Positions 36,961 to 46,276 are shown, counted from the stretch's first letter. The stretch: 48,453 bases of DNA from an uncultured Thomasclavelia sp. (GCF_944324745.1 NZ_CALUXO010000037.1:1-48453); one strand, 5' to 3'. A program made the numbers and translations. The notes: generated by a model from the letters alone, not told the origin.

Positions 36961-37951
36961 GATCTTGATGGGGAACATTTAAATGCCGATAGGCCGCTTC
37001 AGTAGCAATTCTGCCTCTTGGTGTTCGTTTTATTAAACCAATTTGTAATAAATATGGTTCATAGACATCTTCTAATGTCTGTGGTTCTTCACCAATTGAT
37101 GCCGCCAAAGATTCTAAACCAACCGGTCCCCCTTGAAAACGTTGAATAATCCCTAAAAGATATTTATGGTCAACTTCATCTAACCCTAAAGTATCTACTT
37201 TCAAACGATCCAAGGCTTCAATCGTTCTTTCTTTGGTAATGACATCTTCACCATTGAATTGAGCAAAATCACGAACCCTTCGAAATAATCGGTTCGCAAT
37301 ACGTGGAGTTCCACGAGAACGCATTGCTAACGCCGCTTTAGCATCATCATCCATTGGCATTTGATAAATACGGCTAGTTCGATCAATGATAGTCTTCAAT
37401 TCTTCTTCATTATAATATTCCAATTTAGAAATAATACCAAAACGATCCCGCAGTGGGGCTGATAGATCACCTGCTCGGGTAGTCGCTCCAACTAAAGTAA
37501 ATGGTGGTAAGTCAATTCTAACTGATCTAGTAGAAGCGTCTTTACCAATTACAACATCAACACAAAAATCTTCCATTGCTGGATATAGGATTTCTTCAAC
37601 CACTTTATTTAATCGATGGATCTCATCGATAAATAGAACATCTCCAGGATCCAAAGCTGTTAAAATAGCTACTAAATCACCAGTTTTTTCAATACTAGGT
37701 CCAGTTGTGATCTTAATATGTTTTTCCATTTCATTGGCAATGATCATTGACATCGTTGTTTTTCCTAGACCTGGTGGTCCATAAAGCAAAACATGATCTA
37801 ACGATTCATTTCGCAATTTTGCGGCCCCAACAAATACTTTAAGATTTTCTTTTAAATCATTTTGGCCCACATATTCATCAAATGAAGTTGGACGTAAACT
37901 GCTTTCTTCTTTATCTTCAATATTAGCATCCAATATTTCATTTCGAGACAT
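36950..37951 (-). CDS. ruvB: Holliday junction branch migration ATPase RuvB
   Basis: 333 residues. An N-terminal AAA+ domain has Walker [10 protein letters not shown] (58-66) and Walker B LFIDEIHR (E110), with sensor 1 in 'GATTRAG'. The C-terminal winged helix follows ('[16 protein letters not shown]'). It drives branch migration in recombination together with RuvA, encoded just upstream. ATG behind AGGAGGA. Confidence 0.98.
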   Translation of the reverse strand: MSRNEILDANIEDKEESSLRPTSFDEYVGQNDLKENLKVFVGAAKLRNESLDHVLLYGPPGLGKTTMSMIIANEMEKHIKITTGPSIEKTGDLVAILTALDPGDVLFIDEIHRLNKVVEEILYPAMEDFCVDVVIGKDASTRSVRIDLPPFTLVGATTRAGDLSAPLRDRFGIISKLEYYNEEELKTIIDRTSRIYQMPMDDDAKAALAMRSRGTPRIANRLFRRVRDFAQFNGEDVITKERTIEALDRLKVDTLGLDEVDHKYLLGIIQRFQGGPVGLESLAASIGEEPQTLEDVYEPYLLQIGLIKRTPRGRIATEAAYRHLNVPHQDRLF

Positions 37952-37962
37952 CCTGATCCTCC

Positions 37963-38526
37963 TTACTTAACTAATAAACTCAAGGCTTTTTTTACATAGC
38001 CATTAATATCTAATTTTTCATTCCTGATGCGTTTTAATACACGATCAACTTCGCTTTTACGATATCCTAAAGCTAATAAAACTTCCAGCGCTTCTTCTAA
38101 ATCATCATTAGCAACCAATGATTCCATTGGACGATTTTTAAATTTACCTTGTAAATCTAAAATAATCTGACCGGCTGCTTTTGGTCCAATTCCAGGAATT
38201 TTCTTTAGATATGAAACGTTTCCAGTTTCGATTGCATCGATGATACTATTAACATCACCGGTAGCTAAAATTCCAATTGCTGTTTTACATCCGATTCCTT
38301 TAACTAAAATCAATTTTAAAAACATTTCTTTTTCATCATCAGTTTTAAAACCATATAATACTATTCCATCTTCACGAACATGCTGATAAATAAAAACTTT
38401 AATCGTCTCATTTTTTGAAAACTCATATGGATTACTGACATATACCAAATAACCGATCCCTTGGTTGTCAATTACAATATGATCAGCATTGATAGCCACT
38501 ATTTCACCAACAATATAGCTGTACAT
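37963..38526 (-). CDS. ruvA: Holliday junction DNA-binding protein RuvA
   Basis: 187 residues. N-terminal OB fold (opening [12 protein letters not shown], then '[11 protein letters not shown]'), middle helix-hairpin-helix pair ('[15 protein letters not shown]', '[16 protein letters not shown]') and a C-terminal helical domain that contacts RuvB. It binds four-way DNA junctions. It is 11 bases before ruvB. The gap 38527-38656 holds the obgE terminator and ruvA leader. No ruvC is seen, as expected in Firmicutes. Confidence 0.96.
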   Translation of the reverse strand: MYSYIVGEIVAINADHIVIDNQGIGYLVYVSNPYEFSKNETIKVFIYQHVREDGIVLYGFKTDDEKEMFLKLILVKGIGCKTAIGILATGDVNSIIDAIETGNVSYLKKIPGIGPKAAGQIILDLQGKFKNRPMESLVANDDLEEALEVLLALGYRKSEVDRVLKRIRNEKLDINGYVKKALSLLVK

Positions 38527-38626
38527 TTTTCGACCCCTTTACATTTATTATTATACTATATATCTAATAACTTTTTGTCTCAAATTTGTATCAAATTGAC
38601 TCCTATCAATTATAGCATTAACACTA

Positions 38627-38658
38627 TAAAAAAGCCAACTAGAAATATCTAGCTGACT
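38627..38658 (-). terminator. Terminator of obgE
   Basis: An 11-base stem allowing G-U pairs (38633-38643 with 38648-38658), followed on the minus strand by TTTTTT. It overlaps the stop codon. Confidence 0.7.
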
Positions 38659-39937
38659 ATTCATAATATTCAAATTCAAAATCACCTATTGTGACATTAT
38701 CGCCATCTTTAGCTCCAGCTTGTCTTAAAGCTTCATCAATACCCATATTACGCATCTTGATTAATAATCGTTTCAATGAATCATCGCTAACTAGTGAAGT
38801 CATGGCTACTAAACGTTCAATCTTTTTACCAGTAATTGACCAGTTACCATTACCTAAATTATGTAATTCAAATGGTTTTTCTTCTTCTTGCATTGTATAG
38901 ACAACTGTATTTTCTTCGTTTTCTTCTAACGTAAAGACAGGAGCTTTTTCCAATGCATCAGCCACAGCATATAAAACCTGATCGACACCATCATGGATAA
39001 TTGCACTAATTGGATAAACTTTAACATCATCACCAACTTTTTCTTTAAAGCGAGCTAAGTTTTCTTCAGCACCTTCTTCATCCATTTTATTAGCTACTAC
39101 AATTTGGGGACGCTCTAACAGACGATATTGATATTCACCTAATTCTTTATTAATCGTAACATAATCTTCATAAGGATCACGGCCATCGACAGCTCCCATA
39201 TCAACAATATGGACAATAACGCGACAACGCTCAATATGACGTAAAAACTGATGTCCTAACCCTTTTCCTTGAGCAGCGCCAGCAATCAATCCTGGTAAAT
39301 CAGCCATAACAAAACTACGACCATCTTTTACTTGAACCACTCCTAGATTAGGAACAATTGTTGTAAAATGATAATCAGCAATTTCAGGTTTTGCTCTAGT
39401 TACTACTGATAGTAATGTTGATTTTCCAACTGATGGAAAACCGACCAATCCTACATCTGCCAATAATTTCAATTCACAAATCAAATCGAATTTTTCGCCA
39501 GGTTCCCCACGTTCACAAATTTGGGGCGCTGGATTTCTAGAAGTTGCAAAACGGGCATTTCCACGACCACCACGTCCTCCTTTGGCAATCACTACTTTTT
39601 GTTTATCTTCCGTCAAATCAGCCATAATTTGACCGGTTTGTTCATTAATAATAACGGTTCCCACTGGCACTTTAATAATCGTATCCATCGCATCTTTACC
39701 ATGCATTTTTTTAGGCATTCCATTTTGACCAGAAGGCGCCTTATATAAACGGTTATATTTTAAATCTAGTAAAGTTGAAAGTGAAGTAGTTGCTAAAAAG
39801 ATGATGCTGCCACCTTTTCCACCATCACCGCCAGCCGGTCCCCCTTTAGGAACGTGAGCCTCACGACGGAAAGCAACAGTTCCATCGCCACCTTTTCCAG
39901 CTTCAACTCTAATTTTTGCTTTATCTATAAATTGCAT
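38657..39937 (-). CDS. obgE: GTPase ObgE/CgtA
   Basis: 426 residues. The Gly-rich Obg fold (1-158, with '[20 protein letters not shown]') is followed by the GTPase domain with G1 GFPSVGKST (166-174), DLPG (213-216) and NKMD (283-286). Last comes the C-terminal OCT domain, ending '[13 protein letters not shown]'. It acts in late 50S ribosome assembly and stress or sporulation control. It is the last gene after rplU-prp-rpmA, the standard order. No spo0B gene lies between rpmA and obgE, unlike Bacillus. Confidence 0.97.
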   Translation of the reverse strand: MQFIDKAKIRVEAGKGGDGTVAFRREAHVPKGGPAGGDGGKGGSIIFLATTSLSTLLDLKYNRLYKAPSGQNGMPKKMHGKDAMDTIIKVPVGTVIINEQTGQIMADLTEDKQKVVIAKGGRGGRGNARFATSRNPAPQICERGEPGEKFDLICELKLLADVGLVGFPSVGKSTLLSVVTRAKPEIADYHFTTIVPNLGVVQVKDGRSFVMADLPGLIAGAAQGKGLGHQFLRHIERCRVIVHIVDMGAVDGRDPYEDYVTINKELGEYQYRLLERPQIVVANKMDEEGAEENLARFKEKVGDDVKVYPISAIIHDGVDQVLYAVADALEKAPVFTLEENEENTVVYTMQEEEKPFELHNLGNGNWSITGKKIERLVAMTSLVSDDSLKRLLIKMRNMGIDEALRQAGAKDGDNVTIGDFEFEYYE

Positions 39938-39992
39938 TCAGCCACCTCTTTTCTATCTTATTATGACACCAAAAAATTATTATTTATACAAT

Positions 39993-40015
39993 AAAAAATC
40001 CCTTTTCAGGGATTT
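39993..40015 (-). terminator. Terminator of the rplU-prp-rpmA unit
   Basis: AAATCCC (39996-40002) pairs with GGGATTT (40009-40015), with T residues on the minus strand. It probably lets some transcription through to obgE. Confidence 0.65.
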
Positions 40016-40017
40016 AA

Positions 40018-40302
40018 CTATGCAGCAGGATATACAGAAACTTTTTTACGATCGCGTCCTAGTCTTTCGAATCTTACAACTCCATCAACTATTGCGAATA
40101 AAGTGTCGTCGCCACCTTTTTTAACGTTAGTACCAGGATGAATCTTAGTTCCTCTTTGACGATAAATAATTGATCCAGCTGAGCAAAATTGCCCGTCAGA
40201 TAATTTAGCTCCTAATCTTTTAGATTTAGAATCACGACCGTTTTTAGTTGACCCTACCCCTTTTTTAGAAGCGAATAATTGTAAATCTAATTTGAACATC
40301 AT
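40018..40302 (-). CDS. rpmA: 50S ribosomal protein L27, with cleavable N-terminus
   Basis: 94 residues, or 93 if the second ATG is used. The body ('[22 protein letters not shown]', '[10 protein letters not shown]', 'LFAIVDGVV') is L27. The N-terminus carries [10 protein letters not shown] before SKKG: this is the extension that Firmicutes remove with the protease Prp so that the L27 tail can reach the peptidyl transferase centre. The cleavage site would be LFA/SKKG. The prp gene lies four bases upstream. Confidence 0.97.
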   Translation of the reverse strand: MMFKLDLQLFASKKGVGSTKNGRDSKSKRLGAKLSDGQFCSAGSIIYRQRGTKIHPGTNVKKGGDDTLFAIVDGVVRFERLGRDRKKVSVYPAA

Positions 40303-40305
40303 TTT

Positions 40306-40629
40306 TTACACCTCCACAATCGATATTTTTATATACTGTCCGTAGCTGGCAACCATTGTTTTTAAAATTACTACAAGTGTCTCTAGTACCACTTGGCAAT
40401 CATGATCATATTGCTTAACTACGATATTGACATATCCATTATCCATTTCCAATGTACCTAGCTGACGTTTTAAAAAACCCATTTCTGCAAGCATATTTAA
40501 GATGCCAACAGCACTCGCTGATACACCAGCACATACTAAATCGTGACCATATTCACCACTTTCAGCATGTCCACTTATTTTTAAAGCGATTAGATAATCT
40601 TGATTTTGTTTAATTTCTACTTTAATCAT
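40306..40629 (-). CDS. prp: Ribosomal-processing cysteine protease Prp
   Basis: 107 residues. The signature GHAESGEYGHDLVCAGVSA holds the catalytic His (GHA) and Cys (VCAGVS). It cuts the N-terminal extension from L27. Its ATG overlaps the rplU stop by one base (TAATG), so it is translationally coupled between its two ribosomal neighbours, as in most Firmicutes. Confidence 0.96.
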   Translation of the reverse strand: MIKVEIKQNQDYLIALKISGHAESGEYGHDLVCAGVSASAVGILNMLAEMGFLKRQLGTLEMDNGYVNIVVKQYDHDCQVVLETLVVILKTMVASYGQYIKISIVEV

Positions 40630-40937
40630 TAACCGTTAATAGCATTAATAACTAATTTTGTATAAGGTTGTCTATGCCCTTGTTTTTTGTGATAATGTTT
40701 TTTAGGTTTGTATTTATAAACGATAACTTTCTTTTCTTTACCTTGTTTTTCTACAGTTGCTTCAACTGTTGCACCTTCAAGATAAGGAGCTCCTAATTTA
40801 ATAGAACCATCACCGATAGCTAAAACCTTATCAAAAACATATTTTTCTCCAGCTTCAACATCTAATTTTTCAACAAAAATAGTGTCTCCAGCTTCTACTT
40901 TTAATTGTTTTCCACCTGTTTCAATAATTGCGTACAT
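40629..40937 (-). CDS. rplU: 50S ribosomal protein L21
   Basis: 102 residues. It opens [18 protein letters not shown] and ends '[22 protein letters not shown]', as in L21 throughout. The open frame runs 18 codons further upstream, but the ATG at 40937 lies behind a perfect AGGAGGT and the upstream part is leader RNA. First gene of rplU-prp-rpmA. Confidence 0.97.
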   Translation of the reverse strand: MYAIIETGGKQLKVEAGDTIFVEKLDVEAGEKYVFDKVLAIGDGSIKLGAPYLEGATVEATVEKQGKEKKVIVYKYKPKKHYHKKQGHRQPYTKLVINAING

Positions 40938-40954
40938 CTTCGCACCTCCTATAA

Positions 40955-41042
40955 TTTTAATTATTCTAAGACTCGCCAACCGAGGCAGCAAAGCTTTAAT
41001 ACCTCTTATGCGCGGTTGTAGCTAGAGGTCTACAACAAGTGA
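40955..41042 (-). ncRNA. Ribosomal protein L21 leader RNA
   Basis: The leader between promoter and rplU is GC-richer than its surroundings. It holds GTTGTAG/CTACAAC pairing (41015-41021 with 41030-41036), a conserved-looking 'CAACCGCGCATAAGAGGTATTAAAGC' region (read on the minus strand), and GCC/GGC around 'TCGGTT'. This agrees with the L21 leader family of Firmicutes, which is believed to mediate feedback control. Assigned from position and motif memory; no covariance search was run. Confidence 0.68.
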
Positions 41043-41071
41043 ATTATATAATTTATACTCAGTTAAGTCAA
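41043..41071 (-). promoter_or_regulatory. Promoter of rplU-prp-rpmA
   Basis: TTGACT (41066-41071) and TATAAT (41043-41048), 17 bases apart on the minus strand. The -35 overlaps the last codons of spoIVFB. Confidence 0.85.
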
Positions 41072-41811
41072 CTATTTTTTAGATTTTTTATTAACTGTTT
41101 TAAAACATGAATTTCACTATCAGAATGACCATCGATAATATAATAATTAATATATGGTCGATAAAAACGATAATCATAATTGATCTTTGGTCGTTGATAA
41201 GGATTTTTGATCATCCGTTGTAAATACAAGCGAATGATTTGATATCTAAATTCCTTGATATAAGTATAATTAATATAAATCAAATAACCAGCAACTAACC
41301 AATAACCTAAACCATGATAATTTATTATTAAGATTGCCAGTGTCAGAATTGATAACTTAATTTGAATTCTAATAGCACGATAGTAATCTATATACAATGA
41401 TAACACTAATAAAAACAGTTTAGAACCATCTAATGGATAGATCGGTAATAAATTAAACGCTAAGATCAATTGATTAACTTGTAATACATATTCTTGATAC
41501 CAGACAAATTTAAAAATTATGAAAATAAAAAAATGCGTCACTAAACCACCTAGAAGCATGATCATTTCTTCAACAATATGATGCAGTCCATAATCTTCTA
41601 GACTTAAAAAAGCACCAAAGGGAAAAACAGTTACTTTATCAATTTCAAAATGATATTTTTTAGCAAAATAATAGTGACCATATTCATGAATACAGACAAT
41701 TATTAAAGCAATCAAGTAATTAGATAAATTATCAGCTAAAAAAGCCATCAGTAAATAAAGCAAAGTAAAAGGATGGACATACCAGTCACCCCATCCTTTG
41801 ATACTCTTCAT
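41068..41811 (-). CDS. spoIVFB: SpoIVFB-like intramembrane metalloprotease
   Basis: 247 residues. Site-2 protease family (M50): the zinc motif HEYGH (42-46) lies in a membrane helix and the third ligand is Asp128 in 'NLLPIYPLDGSK'. About six membrane segments in the first 180 residues are followed by a basic C-terminal region in place of the CBS domain. In Bacillus SpoIVFB cuts pro-sigma-K in the mother cell. The ATG at 41811 follows AGGAG; the open frame reaches 41838. It overlaps the SpoIVFA-like gene and sits between minD and rplU, as in Bacillus. Confidence 0.88.
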   Translation of the reverse strand: MKSIKGWGDWYVHPFTLLYLLMAFLADNLSNYLIALIIVCIHEYGHYYFAKKYHFEIDKVTVFPFGAFLSLEDYGLHHIVEEMIMLLGGLVTHFFIFIIFKFVWYQEYVLQVNQLILAFNLLPIYPLDGSKLFLLVLSLYIDYYRAIRIQIKLSILTLAILIINYHGLGYWLVAGYLIYINYTYIKEFRYQIIRLYLQRMIKNPYQRPKINYDYRFYRPYINYYIIDGHSDSEIHVLKQLIKNLKNS

Positions 41812-42361
41812 AACTGATCTCCTGACCCAAATATTCAAACTGTAATTTTAACTGTTGCTGATAAGTACCTAAAATCGTTCCCTGCTCCACTTGATCATAT
41901 AAAGTCACCGTTAAATTTTCAATATTATCATAAGTAATCGCCACTTCATCGTCACCTAATATAATAATATAGCTACTATTTTCCTGATTACTGCCAGTTT
42001 CAATTACACGACCATTTGTTATAGCGATAACCTCATTACTATCATTTTTATAATAATCACCAGAAATTGACTGATAAACTACTTCATTAGAAACATTAAT
42101 TTGTTTATCAGGTAAAAAAGAAAATAATGAATCCGTAATCCAAGTGGTAATCGCCTGATAATTAGCATCATTTAAGATCATCTCTTTAATTTTACTATCA
42201 GGATTTAACTTAACATAAGACATAGATACTAGTGTCACGACAATAACTACCATAAATTTGACCATAAAATTATAAAATCGTTTAAAATTGGCATCATTTA
42301 ACGGACGATGACTACCACGCCTTTTTTCAATTCGTTTGCGCACTTCGTCTAAATCATTCAT
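41786..42361 (-). CDS. spoIVFA: SpoIVFA-like protein with a degenerate LytM (M23) domain
   Basis: 191 residues. The cytoplasmic N-terminus (NDLDEVRKRIEKRRGSHRP) is followed by one membrane segment (about 31-50) and an outside domain. That domain has the M23 beta pattern ('GRVIETGS...YIIILGDDEVAITYDNIENLTV...GTILGTY') but no zinc-binding His. SpoIVFA in Bacillus holds and inhibits SpoIVFB. The ATG at 42361 follows AGGTGA. It is directly behind minD, and its end overlaps spoIVFB. Confidence 0.82.
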   Translation of the reverse strand: MNDLDEVRKRIEKRRGSHRPLNDANFKRFYNFMVKFMVVIVVTLVSMSYVKLNPDSKIKEMILNDANYQAITTWITDSLFSFLPDKQINVSNEVVYQSISGDYYKNDSNEVIAITNGRVIETGSNQENSSYIIILGDDEVAITYDNIENLTVTLYDQVEQGTILGTYQQQLKLQFEYLGQEISYEEYQRMG

Positions 42362-42409
42362 TCCATCACCTAGTAAATTATATGAAACAAAAATAATTAA
42401 ATTCATTAT

Positions 42410-43189
42410 TTATGAATAAAAAAACCGACGAATAAGACTCTTCTTTTTATATTTAGCATAAGGCACCTGTTGCCCTAACAGCCGTTTTGAAATATTAGTA
42501 AAACAATTATGTAACAGATGCTGATTATTTAAAAAGATGGGAACCCCACGATTATTAGCTTCAATCATATCATGGCTTTCATAGACGATCCCTAATAATG
42601 GTAATGATAGTATCTCTTTGGCATCATCAATCGTCAAAGAACGGGCATTTTCAATATCATCTAAATTGACTTTATTAACGATCATATTGATGGTATTAAT
42701 CCCTTTTTTCATCAATAAGCCAACGACACGATCAGCATCACGCAGCGAAGAAACATCTAAATTAACAACGATGATTGCTTCATTAGCCAACGAAGCTGAG
42801 TATTCAAATCCCTTTTCCACTCCAGCGGGACTATCAACAATAATAAAATCAAATTCATTTTTTAACCGTTCAATCAAAGCATTCATAATCTCAGTATCTA
42901 AATCCTCAAACGATAATGATTTACAAGACGGTAAGAGACTAAGTCCTACGATTCGTTTATCCTTAACAAGAACTTGCTCAATCGTACATCTACCTTCTAC
43001 AACATCATTTAAATCATAAACGACCCGATTTTCTAATCCCATCATAACATCTAAATTCTTTAAACCAAAATCACCATCAATCAAACATACTTTAAATTTA
43101 CTAAAGGCTAGGGCACTGGCTAAATTAACACTAATGCTGCTTTTACCAACACCACCTTTACCCGAAGTCACCACAATCACTCTAGACAT
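42410..43189 (-). CDS. minD: Septum site-determining ATPase MinD
   Basis: 259 residues. Deviant Walker A KGGVGKS (11-17), switch motifs 'LIDGDFGLKNLD' and 'FIIVDSPAG', and a C-terminal amphipathic basic helix (KKKSLIRRFFYS) for membrane binding. With MinC it blocks division at the poles. It overlaps minC by eight bases. Confidence 0.97.
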   Translation of the reverse strand: MSRVIVVTSGKGGVGKSSISVNLASALAFSKFKVCLIDGDFGLKNLDVMMGLENRVVYDLNDVVEGRCTIEQVLVKDKRIVGLSLLPSCKSLSFEDLDTEIMNALIERLKNEFDFIIVDSPAGVEKGFEYSASLANEAIIVVNLDVSSLRDADRVVGLLMKKGINTINMIVNKVNLDDIENARSLTIDDAKEILSLPLLGIVYESHDMIEANNRGVPIFLNNQHLLHNCFTNISKRLLGQQVPYAKYKKKSLIRRFFYS

Positions 43190-43757
43190 ATATCATATCC
43201 CCCTTATCTAAGAATATCTGACTATCCTTATAATAAAGCATCGTCAGTTCATAACTTGTATAATTATGTCGGGAAACTCCATTAATTCTTATATGGGCGT
43301 TTTTAAAACATTGACCACTAACTCTAGCATTAGCACTTAATCCTTCAATAAATCCACTTACTCGACCTAAAACATATAACTTTCCAACAAAACGAACAAT
43401 AGCTCCGGGATTGATCTGTCCAATTATCAAGGTATCCTGATCTAATTCTAGGACTTCTCCAGCATGAACTGTTTGATTAATGACTTTGATTTTATTTTTC
43501 TTTTCTTTTTTTTCTAATTTAACTCCTGCAAATAATAATACTTGTTTTTCAAACAGTAAATCTAATAACTCTATCAATTGATCAGCTGATAAAATTCGAC
43601 TTTGAAAATCAAAAAAAGCCTTAGGATAATAACCGTCGCTTTTTAACAACGGGGATTCCAAAAGGCTTTTAAATTCTTGCAATAAACTATTAAATTCCTG
43701 ACTATCATCAAAAACAAAAACTAAATGATTATTAACTCCTTTTACTTTGATATGCAT
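43182..43757 (-). CDS. minC: Septum site-determining protein MinC
   Basis: 191 residues. A short N-terminal domain is followed by the beta-helical C-terminal domain ('GEVLELDQDTLIIGQINPGAIV', 'GKLYVLGRVSGFIEGLSANARV') that binds MinD and FtsZ. It inhibits FtsZ ring formation. It overlaps mreD upstream and minD downstream. The gene order mreC-mreD-minC-minD is conserved in Firmicutes. Confidence 0.94.
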   Translation of the reverse strand: MHIKVKGVNNHLVFVFDDSQEFNSLLQEFKSLLESPLLKSDGYYPKAFFDFQSRILSADQLIELLDLLFEKQVLLFAGVKLEKKEKKNKIKVINQTVHAGEVLELDQDTLIIGQINPGAIVRFVGKLYVLGRVSGFIEGLSANARVSGQCFKNAHIRINGVSRHNYTSYELTMLYYKDSQIFLDKGDMIYV

Positions 43758-44265
43758 TGACTTTACCCTCGAATCCTAATTTCTTATGGATAAAATAAAC
43801 AGGCGCAATCAACAATAAATTTACTCCAATTGTCGGTAGTAATCGATTAGTGATAAAGGTAATCACTGATAGATGCGTCACATTAGATATCCACATCAAC
43901 CAGTATATCACTACTTCCTGGACGATTATTGTCACAATTACCGCAATAAACATTTCTAATAAAGTATAAGCCGCTAATTTAGTATATTTTTTCCCAAAAA
44001 AAGCATAGGAACAATAAAGTAAAACATAAATCAATAAACTATTGGCATAAACAACGGCATAATATAATCCAGTAACAGTTGCAAATATGTAACGATGCTC
44101 ATCTGAAATCGTATTGTTTAACAGCGTAAACATCATTAACCCAATACAAGGAATAATAGTAATCCCTAACTTATCAAAATTATAGGGTAAATAATAGCTA
44201 ATAACACTATCAATGACAAAACTGACAGCCATAACTAAATAATAACGATATAACTGCTTATTCAT
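43732..44265 (-). CDS. mreD: Rod shape-determining protein MreD
   Basis: 177 residues, hydrophobic, with about five membrane segments starting 'YYLVMAVSFVIDSVISYYLP'. MreD is weakly conserved, so the call rests on size, topology and place between mreC and minC. It is part of the elongation complex with MreC. Confidence 0.85.
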   Translation of the reverse strand: MNKQLYRYYLVMAVSFVIDSVISYYLPYNFDKLGITIIPCIGLMMFTLLNNTISDEHRYIFATVTGLYYAVVYANSLLIYVLLYCSYAFFGKKYTKLAAYTLLEMFIAVIVTIIVQEVVIYWLMWISNVTHLSVITFITNRLLPTIGVNLLLIAPVYFIHKKLGFEGKVNAYQSKRS

Positions 44266-45103
44266 TACTATCGCTCCTAAAAACTACGGCAACATAAGAT
44301 AAATCATTAAAATCTGCTGCTGGGGTTACTTGTACCGTCGTAGAATTTCCATCATCAGAAACACTAGAACCAGAAACAGTTCCGATATAAATTCCTTTAG
44401 GGGCCTTACCTCCTAAACCAGAAGTTATAACCTGAGCATTTTCTTCAAATTTGTCGACATCACTAAATAAAGTAACATTAAAACATTCATTTTCAATATC
44501 ATACCCAGTCAATAATCCATAGACATTTTCTTCACCATTCATGATTTGAATTGGTAAGGATGAACTAGGGTTTTCAGCAGTTAATAGCTGTACTCTAGCT
44601 GTAACTTCAGTTGTCGAAATAACTTTTCCAATCATTCCTTTGGAAGAAATAACGACCATGTCAGCTTCAACATCGGCCATACTTCCTAAATCAATCGTAA
44701 TTTCATTATTCCAGTCATTACTTTCACGAATAATAGATGTAGTCTTTATATTGTATTCAGTTGGTAAATGATCTATTTCCAACATTTGTTTCAATTCTTC
44801 AATCTCATTAGATAAAACATTAGTGTTAACTTCAACACTGGCATAAGCTGATAATCTAGCTTTTAAAATCTTATTTTCCTCATAGACATCTTTTAAATCA
44901 TTGTATTCATTAAATAAATCAGAAACAAATTCAATTGGCTTTTTAATTACATAATACTCAACAGCAGCAATTGAATCGCTGATCATTCTTTCAAAAGCTC
45001 CCTGCGATCTAGAAATAACTAACGAAATAGTTGAAAAGACTATAATCGTTACAGTTATTATAAAAATAATTCTTTTATTTTTTTGTTTTTTTCGATTATT
45101 CAA
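44258..45103 (-). CDS. mreC: Cell shape-determining protein MreC
   Basis: 281 residues. A basic cytoplasmic start, one membrane segment (IIFIITVTIIVFSTISLVIS), a coiled coil (about 68-115) and the beta-rich MreC domain outside ('TTSIIRESNDWNNEITID', 'GMIGKVISTTEVTARVQLLT', 'TSGLGGKAPKGIYIGTV'). It shapes wall synthesis with MreD and RodA/PBP. The start is a TTG (45101-45103) behind GAGGTGG; no ATG fits. It has its own promoter. mreB, which normally lies directly upstream, is missing here. Confidence 0.94.
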   Translation of the reverse strand: MNNRKKQKNKRIIFIITVTIIVFSTISLVISRSQGAFERMISDSIAAVEYYVIKKPIEFVSDLFNEYNDLKDVYEENKILKARLSAYASVEVNTNVLSNEIEELKQMLEIDHLPTEYNIKTTSIIRESNDWNNEITIDLGSMADVEADMVVISSKGMIGKVISTTEVTARVQLLTAENPSSSLPIQIMNGEENVYGLLTGYDIENECFNVTLFSDVDKFEENAQVITSGLGGKAPKGIYIGTVSGSSVSDDGNSTTVQVTPAADFNDLSYVAVVFRSDSNE

Positions 45104-45125
45104 ATTACCACCTCACGTTTATATC

Positions 45126-45154
45126 ATTATAAGGCATTAATATAAAATAATCAA
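45126..45154 (-). promoter_or_regulatory. Promoter of the mreC-mreD-minC-minD unit
   Basis: TTGATT (45149-45154) and TATAAT (45126-45131), 17 bases apart on the minus strand, between radC and mreC. Confidence 0.75.
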
Positions 45155-45160
45155 TTAACT

Positions 45161-45838
45161 TTAAACCTCAAAAACTCGATTTGACGCAAAGCTATAAAAT
45201 TTATTCCGTCCAATGATCAAATGATCAACTACTTCTATCTCAAGTTTTTTTGCTATATGATAAATTTGCTCAGTTACTTCAATATCTTCTATTGATGGTT
45301 TAGGATTCCCTGAAGGATGATTATGAATGACCATAATGCGACTGCAGCCACAAATCAAAGCCTCTTTAAACAACTCCCGAGCGCTAATTATAGAAATATT
45401 ATTACTGCCAATAAACACGACCTTTTCTCTAACTACCTCCAAATTAGAATTTAAACATAATACTAGTACTTTCTCCTGTTGTTCAAACATCAATTGATTT
45501 TTAACTAGTTCATAGCCATCTTTGGGTTCTTTAATAACAGCCAATGTTTCCGGTTGTTTCTTTAAACGCTTGGTCAGTTCAACGATTGCCAAAACCTCAA
45601 TTGCCTTTGCCTGCTTAATTCCTTTAATACTCGTTAACATCTGGTAAGTTATATTTTTTAAATAACTGAACCCACCGATTTCATTTATGACTCGCTGTGA
45701 TAATTCTATAACCGACTCTTGTTTACTTCCAGTACGTAAAACCAGCGCTAAAAGTTCAACATTAGTTAAACTTTCAACTCCAAAGCGAACAGCTTTTTCC
45801 CGGGGACGTTCTTCTAATGGATAACTGCTAAGTTTCAC
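45161..45838 (-). CDS. radC: RadC/JAMM domain protein
   Basis: 225 residues. An N-terminal helix-hairpin-helix region ('LTSIKGIKQAKAIEVL') precedes a JAMM metal site HNHPSGNPKPSIED (H172, H174, D185). Despite the name, a DNA repair role is not established; it is a putative metallo-hydrolase. It overlaps the SPOR-like gene by 11 bases. Confidence 0.95.
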   Translation of the reverse strand: MKLSSYPLEERPREKAVRFGVESLTNVELLALVLRTGSKQESVIELSQRVINEIGGFSYLKNITYQMLTSIKGIKQAKAIEVLAIVELTKRLKKQPETLAVIKEPKDGYELVKNQLMFEQQEKVLVLCLNSNLEVVREKVVFIGSNNISIISARELFKEALICGCSRIMVIHNHPSGNPKPSIEDIEVTEQIYHIAKKLEIEVVDHLIIGRNKFYSFASNRVFEV

Positions 45839-46217
45839 TTAATCTTGCAACCAATGCCTGATAGTCTTGCTGCTCTACTTTTTCTTTATATTCAGCTTCT
45901 AAACGTACTTGTTTGATCACACAGGTTATTCCATTATTGCTAATATCATTTCCCATATTTTTAGCCTCCTCTTCTGTTAAAAATATTCCTGTAATGACAA
46001 TAAAATTATTATTTTGCTGATATTTATAATTAGCTTTTTGTAATTGGGTCAATTTGGCTACCATCTCATCAGCATTAGCTTCCTCTTCATAATTTCCCAC
46101 TTGAACTATGTAGGCATTAAAATAACTGTTAAAAGTTGAAAAAAATTTCAAATAAACTCCCATAAAGCACATTGATAAAAACACTGCCAGCACGACAACA
46201 ACTCGAATAATCTTCAT
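45828..46217 (-). CDS. Small membrane-anchored SPOR-like protein
   Basis: 129 residues. An N-terminal membrane anchor (VVVVLAVFLSMCFMGVYL) precedes an outside domain reading 'YIVQVGNYEEEANADEMVAKLTQLQKANYKYQ', 'FIVITGIFLTEEEAKNMGNDI' and 'ITCVIKQVRL'. This is the SPOR pattern, which binds denuded glycan strands at the division site. SPOR is assigned by pattern only. The ATG at 46217 follows GGAGGGG. It is co-transcribed with radC and close to the mre/min genes, fitting a wall or division role. Confidence 0.7.
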   Translation of the reverse strand: MKIIRVVVVLAVFLSMCFMGVYLKFFSTFNSYFNAYIVQVGNYEEEANADEMVAKLTQLQKANYKYQQNNNFIVITGIFLTEEEAKNMGNDISNNGITCVIKQVRLEAEYKEKVEQQDYQALVARLSET

Positions 46218-46276
46218 CATCACCCCTCCAAGTAATTTATATGCTGACAGTTTTAAAATATGAATTCTGTTAAAAA

